The position numbers and the translations under genes are program-made. DNA of 64,000 nucleotides from positions 124,001-188,000 of the forward strand of contig NZ_MTQN01000007.1 of NCBI RefSeq assembly GCF_001984195.1, written 5' to 3'. Positions 7,975 to 16,908 of this stretch are shown here, piece by piece. Positions within the stretch are counted from its first letter, which is position 1, and the number at the start of each line of letters is the position of its first letter. Source of the DNA: Kribbella sp. ALI-6-A. GTDB taxonomy: Bacteria; Actinomycetota; Actinomycetes; Propionibacteriales; Kribbellaceae. The notes below the pieces were generated by a model, which saw only the letters and a program-made list of their open reading frames with translations, ran no database searches and was not told the origin of the DNA.

Positions 7975-8035
7975 CCGGGCGACGTCCAGGCCCGTGCCGA
8001 CCGGCGGAGAGACTGTCGCGTGGCAAGATCAGCGG

Positions 8036-11000
8036 GTGCAGATCGGGATGCTTGGGCCGTTCGAGGTGCGTACCGGCGAGGGCGCTCTGGTCGACGTCCC
8101 GGGTGCTCGGCTGCGAGGGCTGCTGATCGCGCTCGCGTTGCGGCCGGGGCAGGTGGTTCCGAAGGGGACGCTGGTCGACTGGATCTGGGGCGAGAACCCG
8201 CCGGCGGACGCCGCGAACGCCCTGCAGCGGTTGGTTTCGCGGTTGCGCAAGGTGTTGCCGGACGGCGCGGTGGAGGGACACGCGGAGGGTTACAAGCTCG
8301 CGGTCGAGGCCGATGCGGTCGACGCCGTGCGATTCGAGCGGCTGGTGGACCGGGCTCGCCGGCAAGAGGACCCCGAACTGTTGCGCGAGGCTCTCGCACT
8401 GTGGCGCGGTGGCGCCATGCAGGACATCGGGCTGCAGGACAGTACGGCGTACGACGCCGCGATCACCCGGCTCGAAGGGCTCCGCCTGGCGGCCCTGGAG
8501 GACCGGTACGACGCGGAGATCGCGCTGGGCGACGGCGCCGAACTGGTCACGGAGCTGACCGACCTGGTCGCCGCGCATCCCGTGCGGGAGCGCTTCGTCG
8601 CCGCGCTGATGCGGGCCTTGGCCGCCGCCGGCCGCAACGCCGACGCCCTGCAAACCTACGAGCGCACCCGGCAAGCCCTGGCCGACGAGCTGGGAGTCGA
8701 CCCGTCCCCGGAGCTGTCGGCCGTTCACGTTGCCCTGCTGCGGGGCGAGATGGGGCGCAAGCCGGACGAGCGGAAGACCAACCTGCGCGCCGAGCTGACC
8801 AGCTACGTCGGCAAGGACGGCGACATCGCCGTGGTCCGGGACCTCGTCGCCGGGCACCGGCTCACCACCCTGGTCGGGCCAGGCGGCGCGGGAAAGACCC
8901 GGCTGGCCACGGAAACCGCCCGCACCCTGCTCGGCGAACTCCCGGACGGCGTGTGGATGGCGGAGCTCGCGCCGATCGGCGTCGACAGCGACGTCGCCCA
9001 GGCGGTCCTCACCGCGCTCGGCCTGCGGGACGGGCTGCAGGCCGAGGGGTCGGACCTGGAACCGACGGCCCGGTTCGTCACGGCGTTCCGCGAGCGCGAC
9101 GCGCTGCTGATCCTGGACAACTGCGAGCACGTGATCGAGTCGGCGGCGGCGTTCGCCCATCGGGTGCTCGGCGAGTGCCACCGGTTGCGCATCCTGGCGA
9201 CCAGCCGGGAGTCGCTCGGCATCACCGGGGAAGCGCTGTGGCAGGTCGTGCCGTTGGCGTTACCCGCGGGTGACGCCGATCCGGCCGAGATCGAGTCCTC
9301 CGCCGCCGTCCAACTGCTGCGGGAAAGGGCGGGCGACGTCCGCAAGGACCTCGCGGCCGATCCGCACACCTCGGCGACGATGGCGCGCGTCTGCCGGGCG
9401 CTGGACGGCATGCCGCTGGCGATCGAACTGGCCGCGGCCAGGCTGCGCACGATGTCCCTCGATCAGCTCGCCGACCGCCTCGACGACATCTTCCGGCTGC
9501 TGACCGGCGGCAGCCGGACCGCGCTGCCGCGGCAACGCACGCTGCGCGCCGTGATCGACTGGAGCTGGGAACTGCTGAGTGACGCCGAACGGGTGGTCCT
9601 GCGCAGGCTCTCGGTGTTCTCCGGTGGCGCCAGCCTGGAAGCTGCCGAGCACGTTTGCAGCGGCGACTCGGTCGAGTCGTGGCAGGTGCTCGAGCTGCTG
9701 ACCGCCCTGACCGAGAAGTCGCTGGTCGTTGCCGACGGCGACAAAGCTCCGCGGTACCGGCTGCTCGGCACCATCAGGGAGTACGGCGCACAGCGGCTCG
9801 CGGAGGCCGGCGAAGCGGACCTCGCCCGTCAAGCGCATCTCGCCTGGTTCACCGAGCTCGCCGAGACCGCGGAGCCGCATCTTCGCCGTGCCGAGCAGCT
9901 GGAGTGGCTCGCCGTACTCGCGGCCGATCATGACAACCTCAGCGCCGCGATGCGCGGTGCGATCGCGGCCGGTGAGGCGCAGCAGGCGATGCGGCTCGCT
10001 GCGGCCGCCGGGATGTACTGGTGGCTCGGTGGACACAAGGCCGAGGGCAACGATCTGGTGATGGCGGCGACCCGGACGCCCGGTGAGGTGACCGACGAGG
10101 TCCGCGCGATGGTGTACGTGATCGTCGTGACGTTCCTGAACTCCGGTCCGGGCGACGAGCACCACGCCGAGGAGTGGATCCACGAGGCGTACCGGATCAG
10201 CCGGCGTACTCAGCTCGCTCGTCCCGTGCTCGGCCTGATCGAACCGCTGGAACGCATGCTGCGGTCCCCGGAAGAGGCGCTGACCGCGTGGGAGTCCCCG
10301 CTCGGCAGCGAGGATCCCTGGGTCCGCGCGATCGCCCGGCTGCAGCTGGGCAAGGCGCTGGTCGTGTTCGGAAAGGGCGGGCTCGAGGCGGACGCGCACT
10401 TCGAGCTGGCGCTGGCCGAGTTCCGGGAGATCGGCGAGCGATTCGGGATCTCGTTCGCGCTCGCGGAGCTGGCCGAGCGGATCGCCGTACGGGGTGACTT
10501 CGCGGGCGCTTGCGAGTACTACGACCAGGCGATCGCGGTGGTGATGGAGCTCGGTGCCGTCGACGACGCGGTCCAGAAGTGTTCACGGCAGGCTCAGCTG
10601 TACTGGCTGCTCGGGGACACGGAGTCCAGCGACAGGGCGCTCGCCGAGGCGCAACGGCACGCGGAACGCGTCACCTGGCCGGGCGCGCTGGCCATGCTCG
10701 CGCTCTCGAAGGCCGAGCTCGCCCGGTGGCGCGGCGACGCGGAGGAGGCGCATCGGCAGCTCGGGGTGGTGGCCACGACGCTGGGCGACGAGGCGGAGCA
10801 GCCGCACGTGCGCGCGACGACGGACAGCTTGCTCGGCTACCTCGCCGACGATCTCGCGGTCGCTCGCGAGCACCACGCCTCGGCCTGCCAGGCGGCGGCC
10901 CGGTCGGGTCATGTGTCCGTGATCGCGCAGATGCTCGTCGGGGTCGCGGACCTGGCGTTGCGGCGCGAGCAGGACGAACAGGCCGTTCGGTTGCTCGCGG

Positions 11001-11164
11001 CAAGTATCGCCGTCCGCGGGCTGCCGGACCGGTCCAACCCGGACGAGGCGCGGATCGAGCAGGCAGCACGAAGCCGCCTCGGCGACGCGCGGTACGCCGA
11101 GGCGGCTCAGCAGGGCCGGGAGACCAGTTGGCAGGAGTTGGCCGAGGTCACGCTCGCTTCGTGA
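8036..11164 (+). CDS. BTAD/STAND transcriptional regulator (AfsR-like, about 1040 aa)
   Basis: A very large SARP-related regulator. It has an N-terminal winged helix (IGMLGPFEV through LVSRLRKVLPDG, residues 1-80), the bacterial transcriptional activation domain with its conserved TYERTRQALADELGVDPSPEL, a STAND-type ATPase with Walker A GPGGAGKT (281-288) and LLILDNCEHV, and a C-terminal helical repeat region of about 450 residues. GTG at 8036 is chosen because it places the winged helix at the very start. Such proteins activate secondary-metabolite or export genes. The nearby peptide-export operon and the convergent ABC genes are candidate targets. It overlaps the ABC permease end by 17 bases. 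Confidence 0.85.
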   Translation: MQIGMLGPFEVRTGEGALVDVPGARLRGLLIALALRPGQVVPKGTLVDWIWGENPPADAANALQRLVSRLRKVLPDGAVEGHAEGYKLAVEADAVDAVRFERLVDRARRQEDPELLREALALWRGGAMQDIGLQDSTAYDAAITRLEGLRLAALEDRYDAEIALGDGAELVTELTDLVAAHPVRERFVAALMRALAAAGRNADALQTYERTRQALADELGVDPSPELSAVHVALLRGEMGRKPDERKTNLRAELTSYVGKDGDIAVVRDLVAGHRLTTLVGPGGAGKTRLATETARTLLGELPDGVWMAELAPIGVDSDVAQAVLTALGLRDGLQAEGSDLEPTARFVTAFRERDALLILDNCEHVIESAAAFAHRVLGECHRLRILATSRESLGITGEALWQVVPLALPAGDADPAEIESSAAVQLLRERAGDVRKDLAADPHTSATMARVCRALDGMPLAIELAAARLRTMSLDQLADRLDDIFRLLTGGSRTALPRQRTLRAVIDWSWELLSDAERVVLRRLSVFSGGASLEAAEHVCSGDSVESWQVLELLTALTEKSLVVADGDKAPRYRLLGTIREYGAQRLAEAGEADLARQAHLAWFTELAETAEPHLRRAEQLEWLAVLAADHDNLSAAMRGAIAAGEAQQAMRLAAAAGMYWWLGGHKAEGNDLVMAATRTPGEVTDEVRAMVYVIVVTFLNSGPGDEHHAEEWIHEAYRISRRTQLARPVLGLIEPLERMLRSPEEALTAWESPLGSEDPWVRAIARLQLGKALVVFGKGGLEADAHFELALAEFREIGERFGISFALAELAERIAVRGDFAGACEYYDQAIAVVMELGAVDDAVQKCSRQAQLYWLLGDTESSDRALAEAQRHAERVTWPGALAMLALSKAELARWRGDAEEAHRQLGVVATTLGDEAEQPHVRATTDSLLGYLADDLAVAREHHASACQAAARSGHVSVIAQMLVGVADLALRREQDEQAVRLLAASIAVRGLPDRSNPDEARIEQAARSRLGDARYAEAAQQGRETSWQELAEVTLAS

Positions 11165-11897
11165 ACGTGGCCGACGCCCACAGGAAGCCGACCAGGGCGA
11201 TGCCGAGGCACCAGGCCAGCGCGGTCAGCGCGTCGCCGGTGTCCGGCGTACCGTTCAGGAAACCACGCAGGGTCTCGATGATCGGCGTGAACGGCTGGTA
11301 CTGCGCGAACTGCTTGATGCCCGGCCCCATCTTGTCCGCCGGCACGATCGCGCTGCTGAAGAACGGCAGCATGATCAGCGGCACGGCGGCGAACGCGGCG
11401 GTCTCGGGCGACTTCGCCGCCAGGCCGAGCGCGACCGTCAGCCACGCGGTGGCGAAGCCGAGCAGCAGGACCAGACCGATCACGCCGAGCCAGTCGAGCG
11501 CACTGGCCGACGGGCTGAAGCCGAGCAGGAACGCGACGCCGACCAGGGCCGCGATGGCGATCAGGTTGGTCAGCACGCTGGCGACGACCTTGCCGGTCAG
11601 AACCGCGTGCCGGGGAACGTCCATCACCTTGAACCGGTTGATGATGCCCTTGGTCATGTCGGAGTTCACCGAGACCGCGGTACCGCCCAGTCCGTAACAG
11701 ACGGCCAGCAGCATCATGCCCGGCGTCGCGTAGTCGATGTAGTCGACCCCGACGCTGAACGCGTCGCCGAGCACGTAGACGAACATGAACAGCATGATCA
11801 CCGGCATCAGCACGGCGTTGAAGACCGACGTCGGGTTCCGGGCGACGTGCTTGAAATCGCGGCTCAGCATGACCAGCGAGTGGGACTTGGCGCTCAT
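11148..11897 (-). CDS. ABC-2 type transporter permease (DrrB-like)
   Basis: A 249-residue permease with about six transmembrane helices, opening MSAKSHSLVMLSRDFKHVAR. It belongs to the ABC-2/DrrB type that exports drugs or lipids. It overlaps the upstream ATPase gene by four bases (ATGA), so the pair forms a two-gene operon. Family knowledge points to efflux of a hydrophobic compound such as an antibiotic; the substrate cannot be read from sequence. Its 3' end overlaps the convergent BTAD regulator gene by 17 bases. Confidence 0.88.
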   Translation of the reverse strand: MSAKSHSLVMLSRDFKHVARNPTSVFNAVLMPVIMLFMFVYVLGDAFSVGVDYIDYATPGMMLLAVCYGLGGTAVSVNSDMTKGIINRFKVMDVPRHAVLTGKVVASVLTNLIAIAALVGVAFLLGFSPSASALDWLGVIGLVLLLGFATAWLTVALGLAAKSPETAAFAAVPLIMLPFFSSAIVPADKMGPGIKQFAQYQPFTPIIETLRGFLNGTPDTGDALTALAWCLGIALVGFLWASATFTKRA

Positions 11898-12829
11898 CGC
11901 GCTCCTACCTCCGTGGTGTGGCCCGTGAGGGCGAGGAAAACGTCGTCGAGATCGGGGGTGTGCACGGAGAACTCCTCCGCGCTGAGGGAGTACTCGTCGA
12001 GCCGGTCGAGCACGTTGCGCAGCGACTTCGTCCCGCCGTCACTGGGCACCCGCAGGGCCAGCGCGTCGTCGTCCCGGCTCGCGTCGGTGAACAGCCGCGC
12101 GGCCGCGTCGAGCTCGTCGACACTGGTGAACCGCAGCCGGACGTGCGTCCCGGGGATCTGCCGCTTCAGCTCCTCGGCGGTGCCCTGGGCAACGAGTCGG
12201 CCCTGGTCCAGGACGGCGATCCGGTCGGCGAGCTGGTCGGCCTCCTCGAGGTACTGGGTGGTGAGGAAAACGGTCACCCCGTCGGCCACCAGGTCGCGGA
12301 TGATCGCCCACATCGTGCGCCGGCTGCGCGGGTCGAGCCCGGTCGTCGGCTCGTCGAGAAAGATGATCCGCGGGGTGCCGACCAGCGTCATCGCCAGGTC
12401 CAGCTTGCGCCGCATGCCGCCGGAGTACGTCGACGCCGGCTTCTGCGCCGACTCGATCAGCTCGAACCGCTCGAGCAGCTCGGTGACGATCCCCGGGTCA
12501 GTGGCCGAGCGGCTCAGGTCCACCATCAGCTGCAGGTTCTCCTGGCCGGTCAGCAACTCGTCCACCGCAGCGAACTGCCCCGTCACACCGATCGCCGCCC
12601 GCACCGCCTTCGCGTCGGTCGCGACGTCGTACCCGGCCACCCGCACCGTCCCGGCGTCGGCCTGCGCCAACGTGGTCAGCACGTTCACGGTCGTCGTCTT
12701 GCCCGCCCCGTTCGGCCCGAGCAGGGAGTACACCGTCCCCGCCGGAACCTCCAGATCGATGCCGTCGAGCACGACCTTGTCCTTGAAAGCCTTCCGCAGG
12801 CCCGAAACCTCGATCGCAGAACTTGTCAT
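11894..12829 (-). CDS. ABC transporter ATP-binding protein (DrrA-like)
   Basis: A 311-residue ATPase of the daunorubicin-resistance DrrA family, with Walker A GPNGAGKT near residue 40, signature YSGGMRRKLDLAMTL, Walker B IIFLDEPTTGLDP and a C-terminal extension of about 85 residues typical of DrrA. I start it at the ATG at 12829 (MTSSAIEVSGLRKAF); an upstream in-frame start exists but its sequence is not conserved-looking. It powers the permease encoded next to it. Upstream lie three copies of a CGTGTCAGC repeat that may control this operon. Confidence 0.9.
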   Translation of the reverse strand: MTSSAIEVSGLRKAFKDKVVLDGIDLEVPAGTVYSLLGPNGAGKTTTVNVLTTLAQADAGTVRVAGYDVATDAKAVRAAIGVTGQFAAVDELLTGQENLQLMVDLSRSATDPGIVTELLERFELIESAQKPASTYSGGMRRKLDLAMTLVGTPRIIFLDEPTTGLDPRSRRTMWAIIRDLVADGVTVFLTTQYLEEADQLADRIAVLDQGRLVAQGTAEELKRQIPGTHVRLRFTSVDELDAAARLFTDASRDDDALALRVPSDGGTKSLRNVLDRLDEYSLSAEEFSVHTPDLDDVFLALTGHTTEVGAR

Positions 12830-12850
12830 GCGAGTACTCTCGGCGCGCCC

Positions 12851-12893
12851 GCTGACACGCCTCCGCCACGCTGCTGACACGGGTGCTGACACG
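12851..12893 (-). promoter_or_regulatory. Three direct repeats CGTGTCAGC upstream of the ABC operon
   Basis: On the minus strand the nonamer CGTGTCAGC occurs three times (12893-12885, 12881-12873, 12859-12851), with start-to-start distances of 12 and 22 bases. They end 21 bases before the DrrA-like ATG. Heptamer-type direct repeats at about one and two helical turns are the usual binding pattern of SARP/BTAD activators, and a BTAD regulator is encoded next door. The assignment to that protein is inference. Confidence 0.45.
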
Positions 12894-12931
12894 GCGGGCG
12901 CCGCCGTACGTCGTACCGGCAGCAGCCCGAA

Positions 12932-14167
12932 CTAGAGTTCCGCGGCCTTCGACTTCAGTACGGCGCGTTCGGCCTCGTTCGTGCAGAGGTCGGCTGCTTG
13001 CAGGTACGCGGCGCGGGCTTCGGCGGGGCGGTCGAGGCGGGTGAGGAGGCCGGCGCGGACGGCGTGCAGGAGGTGGGAGCGGCCGAGGACGCCGTGGGCG
13101 AGGTTGTCGACGAGGTCGAGGCCCGCTTGGGGGCCGGAGGCCATTGCCACCGCGGCGGCTCGGTTGAGGTCGATGACGGGGGAGGGGGCGAGTTGGGCGA
13201 GGGCCTCGTACAGGCGGACGATGCGGGGCCAGTCGGTGTCGGCGACCGAGACAGCGACAGCGTGGCACTCGGCGATGGCGGCTTGCAGGCCGTAGAAACC
13301 GAGGCCTCGGCCGGCTGACACCGCTTGGGCGAGGGCGGCTCGGCCTCGGCGGATGGCGGAGTGGTCCCACAGGTGGCGGTTCTGGTCTTCGAGCAGGACC
13401 GGGCGGCCGTCGGCGTCGACGCGGGCGGGGAAGCGGGCGGCGGTCAGTTCCATCAGGGCGAGCAGGCCTTGGACCTCCGGCTCCGGGGTCAGCCGGCTGA
13501 GACTGCGGGCCAGGCGGAGCGCCTCGTGCGCCAGGTCGGTCCGGATCCAGGAATCGCCGTGGGAGGCCGACGAGCCTTCGGTGAAGATCAGGTAGATGAC
13601 GTTGAGCACCGAGCTGAGCCGGCCGGGGCGCTCGGCCGGCTCGGGAACGGCGAACGGGATCTCGGCGGCGGCGATCGTCTTCTTCGCGCGGGTGATCCGG
13701 GCCTGGATCGTCGGGACGGGCACGAACAGGGCTTTCGCGATCTCGTCGGTCGTCAGGCCGCCGACGACGCGCAGCGTGAGCGCCACCCGCGCCTCCTTGG
13801 ACAGGATCGGGTGACACGACGTGAAGATCAGCGCGAGCAGGTCGTCGTCGATCGCGTCGGGGTCGAAGAGGGCGTCCGCGCCGGGAGTCGTGGTGTCGAG
13901 ATCGCGCGCCAGTACGGCGTACCGCTCGTCGGCGCCGGCGCGCCGCCGGAACGCGTCGATCGCCCGGCGGCGGCCGACCGCCGTGAGCCAGCTGGCCGGC
14001 TGGTCGGGGATTCCGCTGGTCGACCAGCTGACCAGTGCCTCGGCGAGGGCCTCCTGCGCGACGTCCTCGGCGAGCGCGAAGTCGCGCGTGTAGCGGGCGA
14101 GTGCGCCGACGATGCGGGCGGACTCGCTCCGCCACACCGCCTCGACGGCGCGCCTCGCCTCACTCAT
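12932..14167 (-). CDS. ECF42-type RNA polymerase sigma factor with C-terminal extension
   Basis: A 411-residue sigma factor. Region 2 spans about residues 10-85 (RYTRDFALAEDVAQEALAEA), region 4 lies around 115-175 (TLRVVGGLTTDEIAKALFVP), and a long C-terminal domain of about 220 residues (LNRAAAVAMASGPQAGLDLV, then a TPR-like helical stretch) follows. This architecture plus the adjacent DGPF/YCII gene defines the ECF42 group, which lacks anti-sigma factors and is thought to be controlled through its own C-terminal domain. The partner gene lies nine bases upstream in the same operon. A promoter matching the ECF42 pattern precedes the pair. Confidence 0.9.
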   Translation of the reverse strand: MSEARRAVEAVWRSESARIVGALARYTRDFALAEDVAQEALAEALVSWSTSGIPDQPASWLTAVGRRRAIDAFRRRAGADERYAVLARDLDTTTPGADALFDPDAIDDDLLALIFTSCHPILSKEARVALTLRVVGGLTTDEIAKALFVPVPTIQARITRAKKTIAAAEIPFAVPEPAERPGRLSSVLNVIYLIFTEGSSASHGDSWIRTDLAHEALRLARSLSRLTPEPEVQGLLALMELTAARFPARVDADGRPVLLEDQNRHLWDHSAIRRGRAALAQAVSAGRGLGFYGLQAAIAECHAVAVSVADTDWPRIVRLYEALAQLAPSPVIDLNRAAAVAMASGPQAGLDLVDNLAHGVLGRSHLLHAVRAGLLTRLDRPAEARAAYLQAADLCTNEAERAVLKSKAAEL

Positions 14168-14176
14168 CGCTGGCGC

Positions 14177-14593
14177 TCACAGCTGCCCGGTCGCCTCGCG
14201 CCACTTGCGCTCCTTCTGCACCCACGGGTTGTCCTGCGGCAGCTCGTCGATCCCGGTGACACGGCGGATCTCGATCTTCGAGTGCTCGGTGTACGGCATC
14301 CGCTTGGCCCACTCGACCGCTTCCTGCCGCGACGCCACCTCGAGGATGTAGTAGCCGCTGAACAGTTCCTTCGTCTCGCCGTACGGGCCGTCGGAGATCA
14401 CCGGCGCCTCACCGGTGAAGTCGACCACCACGCTCTCCTCGGGGTCGAGCCCCTCGGCGGCCAGCAGCACGCCGGCCCGGATCAACTCGTCGTTGAACCG
14501 GCCCATGGTCGTCACGATCTCGTCGAAGTCGACGTCCGCGAAGGTGGCGAACGCCTCGTCGGTCGGCCGCATGATCAGCATGTACTTGCTCAT
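14177..14593 (-). CDS. DGPF/YCII domain protein, partner of the ECF42 sigma factor
   Basis: A 138-residue YCII-superfamily (dimeric alpha-beta barrel) protein. It carries the diagnostic motif as DGPYGETKELFSGYYILEV, with Tyr replacing Phe in the DGPF core. These proteins occur beside ECF42 sigma factors and are their main known regulon; their biochemical role is unsettled. It is the first gene of the operon, nine bases before the sigma factor, with ribosome site AAAGGGA ahead of its ATG. Confidence 0.9.
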   Translation of the reverse strand: MSKYMLIMRPTDEAFATFADVDFDEIVTTMGRFNDELIRAGVLLAAEGLDPEESVVVDFTGEAPVISDGPYGETKELFSGYYILEVASRQEAVEWAKRMPYTEHSKIEIRRVTGIDELPQDNPWVQKERKWREATGQL

Positions 14594-14614
14594 CGGATGT
14601 CCCTTTCACTCGGT

Positions 14615-14644
14615 GGGAGAGGCCACCGCGGCCCCTCTCCACCC
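14615..14644 (-). terminator. Probable terminator hairpin after the HelD/HelR gene
   Basis: GGTGGGAGAGGCC pairs imperfectly with GGCCCCTCTCCACC around a short loop, about 50 bases beyond the helicase stop codon. It has no T-run, so it may be a weak terminator or an RNA stabiliser. It also falls in the 5' leader of the DGPF gene. Confidence 0.35.
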
Positions 14645-14646
14645 CA

Positions 14647-14674
14647 GGTCGTACGGCCGGAGCCCGAATCGACA
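14647..14674 (-). promoter_or_regulatory. ECF42-type promoter for the DGPF-sigma operon
   Basis: On the minus strand TGTCGA (14674-14669) is followed after 17 bases by CGACC (14651-14647). As I recall it, the ECF42 consensus is TGTCGA for -35 and a CGA/CGT-C core for -10. The predicted start would lie about 45 bases before the DGPF ATG. This suggests that the sigma factor transcribes its own operon. Confidence 0.6.
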
Positions 14675-14692
14675 GCCCGCCGGAACATCGTG

Positions 14693-16849
14693 TCAGCTGC
14701 TGGTCAGTACGACGAGCTGTCGCGTCGCGCGCGTCATCGCGACGTACCGGTCGACCGCGCCCTCGATGCCGCTGCCGAAGGTCTCCGGATCGATCAGCAC
14801 GACCAGGTCGAACTCCAGCCCCTTGGCCAGGACCGGCGTCAGGGAACGGATCCGCGGCGTCGCCTCGAAGGCCGGATCGCCGATCACGCAGGCCACACCT
14901 TCGGGGTGCTCGGAGGTCCACGCGTCGAGGATCTTGTCCAGGTCGTCGACGGACCCGTGGACGACCGGCAGGCCGCTGGTGCGGATCGACGTCGGCACGT
15001 TCGCGTCCGGCAGTACGGCGCGGATGACCGGCTCGGCCTCGGTCATGACCTCCGCGGGCGTGCGGTAGTTGACGGTCAGGCCGGCCAGCTCGACCCGGTC
15101 GAGGCCGACACGGTGCAGCCGCTCCTCCCAGCTCTCGGTGAAGCCGTGCCGGGCCTGCGCGCGGTCGCCGACGATCGTGAAGCTGCGCGACGGGTTGCGC
15201 AGCAGCAGCATCTGCCACTCGGCATCGGTGAGTTCCTGCGCCTCGTCGACGACGATGTGCGCGAACGGACCGGCCAGCTCGTCCGGGTCTGGCGTCGGCA
15301 GCGCACCCTCGTCGACCAGCGCGTCCTGCAGGTCGCCGTGGACCAGACTCTGCACGAGTCCCTCGCCGTCGTCGGCCTGGCGCAGGCGGTCGATCACCTC
15401 GGACATCTGCTCGCGTTGCGCCTGAACGGCGGCCGCCCGGCGGCGCTTGCGACGGGACGCTTCCGGGTCGCCCACGCGCTGGCGGGCGGCGTCCAGCAGC
15501 GGCAGGTCGGAAACGGTCCACGCGTACGGGTCGTCGCGTTGCAGCAGGCGGACCTCGTCCGGCTCCAGCCACGGAGCACAGCGCCGCAGGTACGCCGGTA
15601 CGGACCACAGGTCGGCGACCAGGTCGGTCGGCTCGAGCAGTGGCCAGGCCCGGTCGAAGGTGTCACGGAGCTCGTCGTTCAGCAGCAGCGAACGACGGAT
15701 CTGGTCGACCGACACCTCCTCGTCGTCGTGGTCGACCTTGTCCAGCAAGATCGTCAGCAGCTCCTCCCAGACCAGGTCGCGCGCCTCGTTGTGCGGCGTA
15801 CCGGCGTCGACGGAACCGAACGCCTCGGCCCAGTCGCCGACGCTGAGGTAGAGGTCGGCCCAGTCGGTCTCGACGACCATCGGCTTGGTCGGCGGCTCCT
15901 CGTACAGCGCGGCGGCGGGCTCGATCGCCCCGACCATCGCCGCCGAGGACTTCAGCCGGGCCACCTCGGGGTCGCTCTCGGGACGAGCCGACGCGCCCTC
16001 GGGCAGCAGATCGCGCAGCGTGCAGGTCTGGACGCCTTCCTCGCCGAGGCTCGGCAGCACGTCGGACACGTAGGCGAGGTACGGCTGGTGCGGCCCGATG
16101 AACAGCACGCCGCCCCGCCGGTGCTCCAGGCGCGGATCGGAGTACAGCAGGTACGCCGACCGGTGCAGTGCGACCACGGTCTTGCCGGTTCCCGGACCGC
16201 CGTCGACGACCAGCGCGCCGCGCGAGCCGGCCCGGATGATCGCGTCCTGGTCGGCCTGGATGGTGCCCAGCACGTCGCGCATCCGGTCCGAACGGTTGCC
16301 GCCCAGGCTCGCGATGAACGCCGACTGGTCGTCGAGCGCGGCCGCGTGCCCCTCGAAGCCGTCCGAGGTGAACACCTCGTCCCAGTAGTCGCTGATCCGG
16401 CCGCGGGTCCAGCGGTACCGGCGGCGGCTGACCAGGCCCATCGGGTTCGCGTGGGTCGCGCCGAAGAACGGCTCGGCGGCGGGGGAGCGCCAGTCGATCA
16501 GCAGCCGGCGTCCTTCGGTGTCGGTCAGCCCGAGCCGCCCCACGTACACGGGCTCGTCGTCGCCCTCGGCAACCATGTGCCCCAGGCACAGGTCGAGGCC
16601 GAAGCGGCGCAGGGTCCGCAGGCGGGTGGTGAGGCGGTGGATCTCCAGGTCGCGGTCGAGCGCTTCCTGGCCGGTGCCGCCGGGCGTCTTGCGCAGGTCG
16701 TCCAGCCGCTCGGTCAGGTCGGTGATCGATGTGTCGAGGCTGGCCGCGATCGCGGCGAAGTGCGCCTCGTCGCGGGCGATCAGCGCGGGGTCGTTCTTGC
16801 CCGCGAGGTGGCCGGCAAGCTGGAAGGCACTGGTGGTTCCCAATGACAT
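14693..16849 (-). CDS. HelD/HelR family RNA polymerase-associated helicase-like protein
   Basis: A 718-residue UvrD/Rep-like ATPase. It has an N-terminal coiled-coil arm (about residues 20-90), Walker A GGPGTGKTV with Lys223, a DEAQELTDAEW Walker B, and late helicase motifs ending in AMTRATRQLVVL. Bacterial HelD binds RNA polymerase and helps clear stalled complexes. The actinobacterial HelR subgroup displaces rifamycins from the enzyme and gives resistance. The rifamycin-associated element upstream favours HelR. I start at the ATG at 16849 (MSLGTTSAFQLAGHL). It has no clear ribosome site; an in-frame GTG lies seven codons upstream. Confidence 0.85.
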   Translation of the reverse strand: MSLGTTSAFQLAGHLAGKNDPALIARDEAHFAAIAASLDTSITDLTERLDDLRKTPGGTGQEALDRDLEIHRLTTRLRTLRRFGLDLCLGHMVAEGDDEPVYVGRLGLTDTEGRRLLIDWRSPAAEPFFGATHANPMGLVSRRRYRWTRGRISDYWDEVFTSDGFEGHAAALDDQSAFIASLGGNRSDRMRDVLGTIQADQDAIIRAGSRGALVVDGGPGTGKTVVALHRSAYLLYSDPRLEHRRGGVLFIGPHQPYLAYVSDVLPSLGEEGVQTCTLRDLLPEGASARPESDPEVARLKSSAAMVGAIEPAAALYEEPPTKPMVVETDWADLYLSVGDWAEAFGSVDAGTPHNEARDLVWEELLTILLDKVDHDDEEVSVDQIRRSLLLNDELRDTFDRAWPLLEPTDLVADLWSVPAYLRRCAPWLEPDEVRLLQRDDPYAWTVSDLPLLDAARQRVGDPEASRRKRRRAAAVQAQREQMSEVIDRLRQADDGEGLVQSLVHGDLQDALVDEGALPTPDPDELAGPFAHIVVDEAQELTDAEWQMLLLRNPSRSFTIVGDRAQARHGFTESWEERLHRVGLDRVELAGLTVNYRTPAEVMTEAEPVIRAVLPDANVPTSIRTSGLPVVHGSVDDLDKILDAWTSEHPEGVACVIGDPAFEATPRIRSLTPVLAKGLEFDLVVLIDPETFGSGIEGAVDRYVAMTRATRQLVVLTSS

Positions 16850-16908
16850 GGGTGGGGGGTCCCCGTTCACTTGGAAGGTGGTCAGGCCGACGATTGTGAG
16901 CCACCAAC

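Noticed and set aside
13325..16846. Plus-strand open frame of more than 1100 codons opposite the sigma, DGPF and HelR-like genes
   Set aside because: It mirrors three well-supported genes. Its product is Arg, Gly, Val and Asp-rich repeats typical of antisense reading in high-GC DNA, with no motif or ribosome site.
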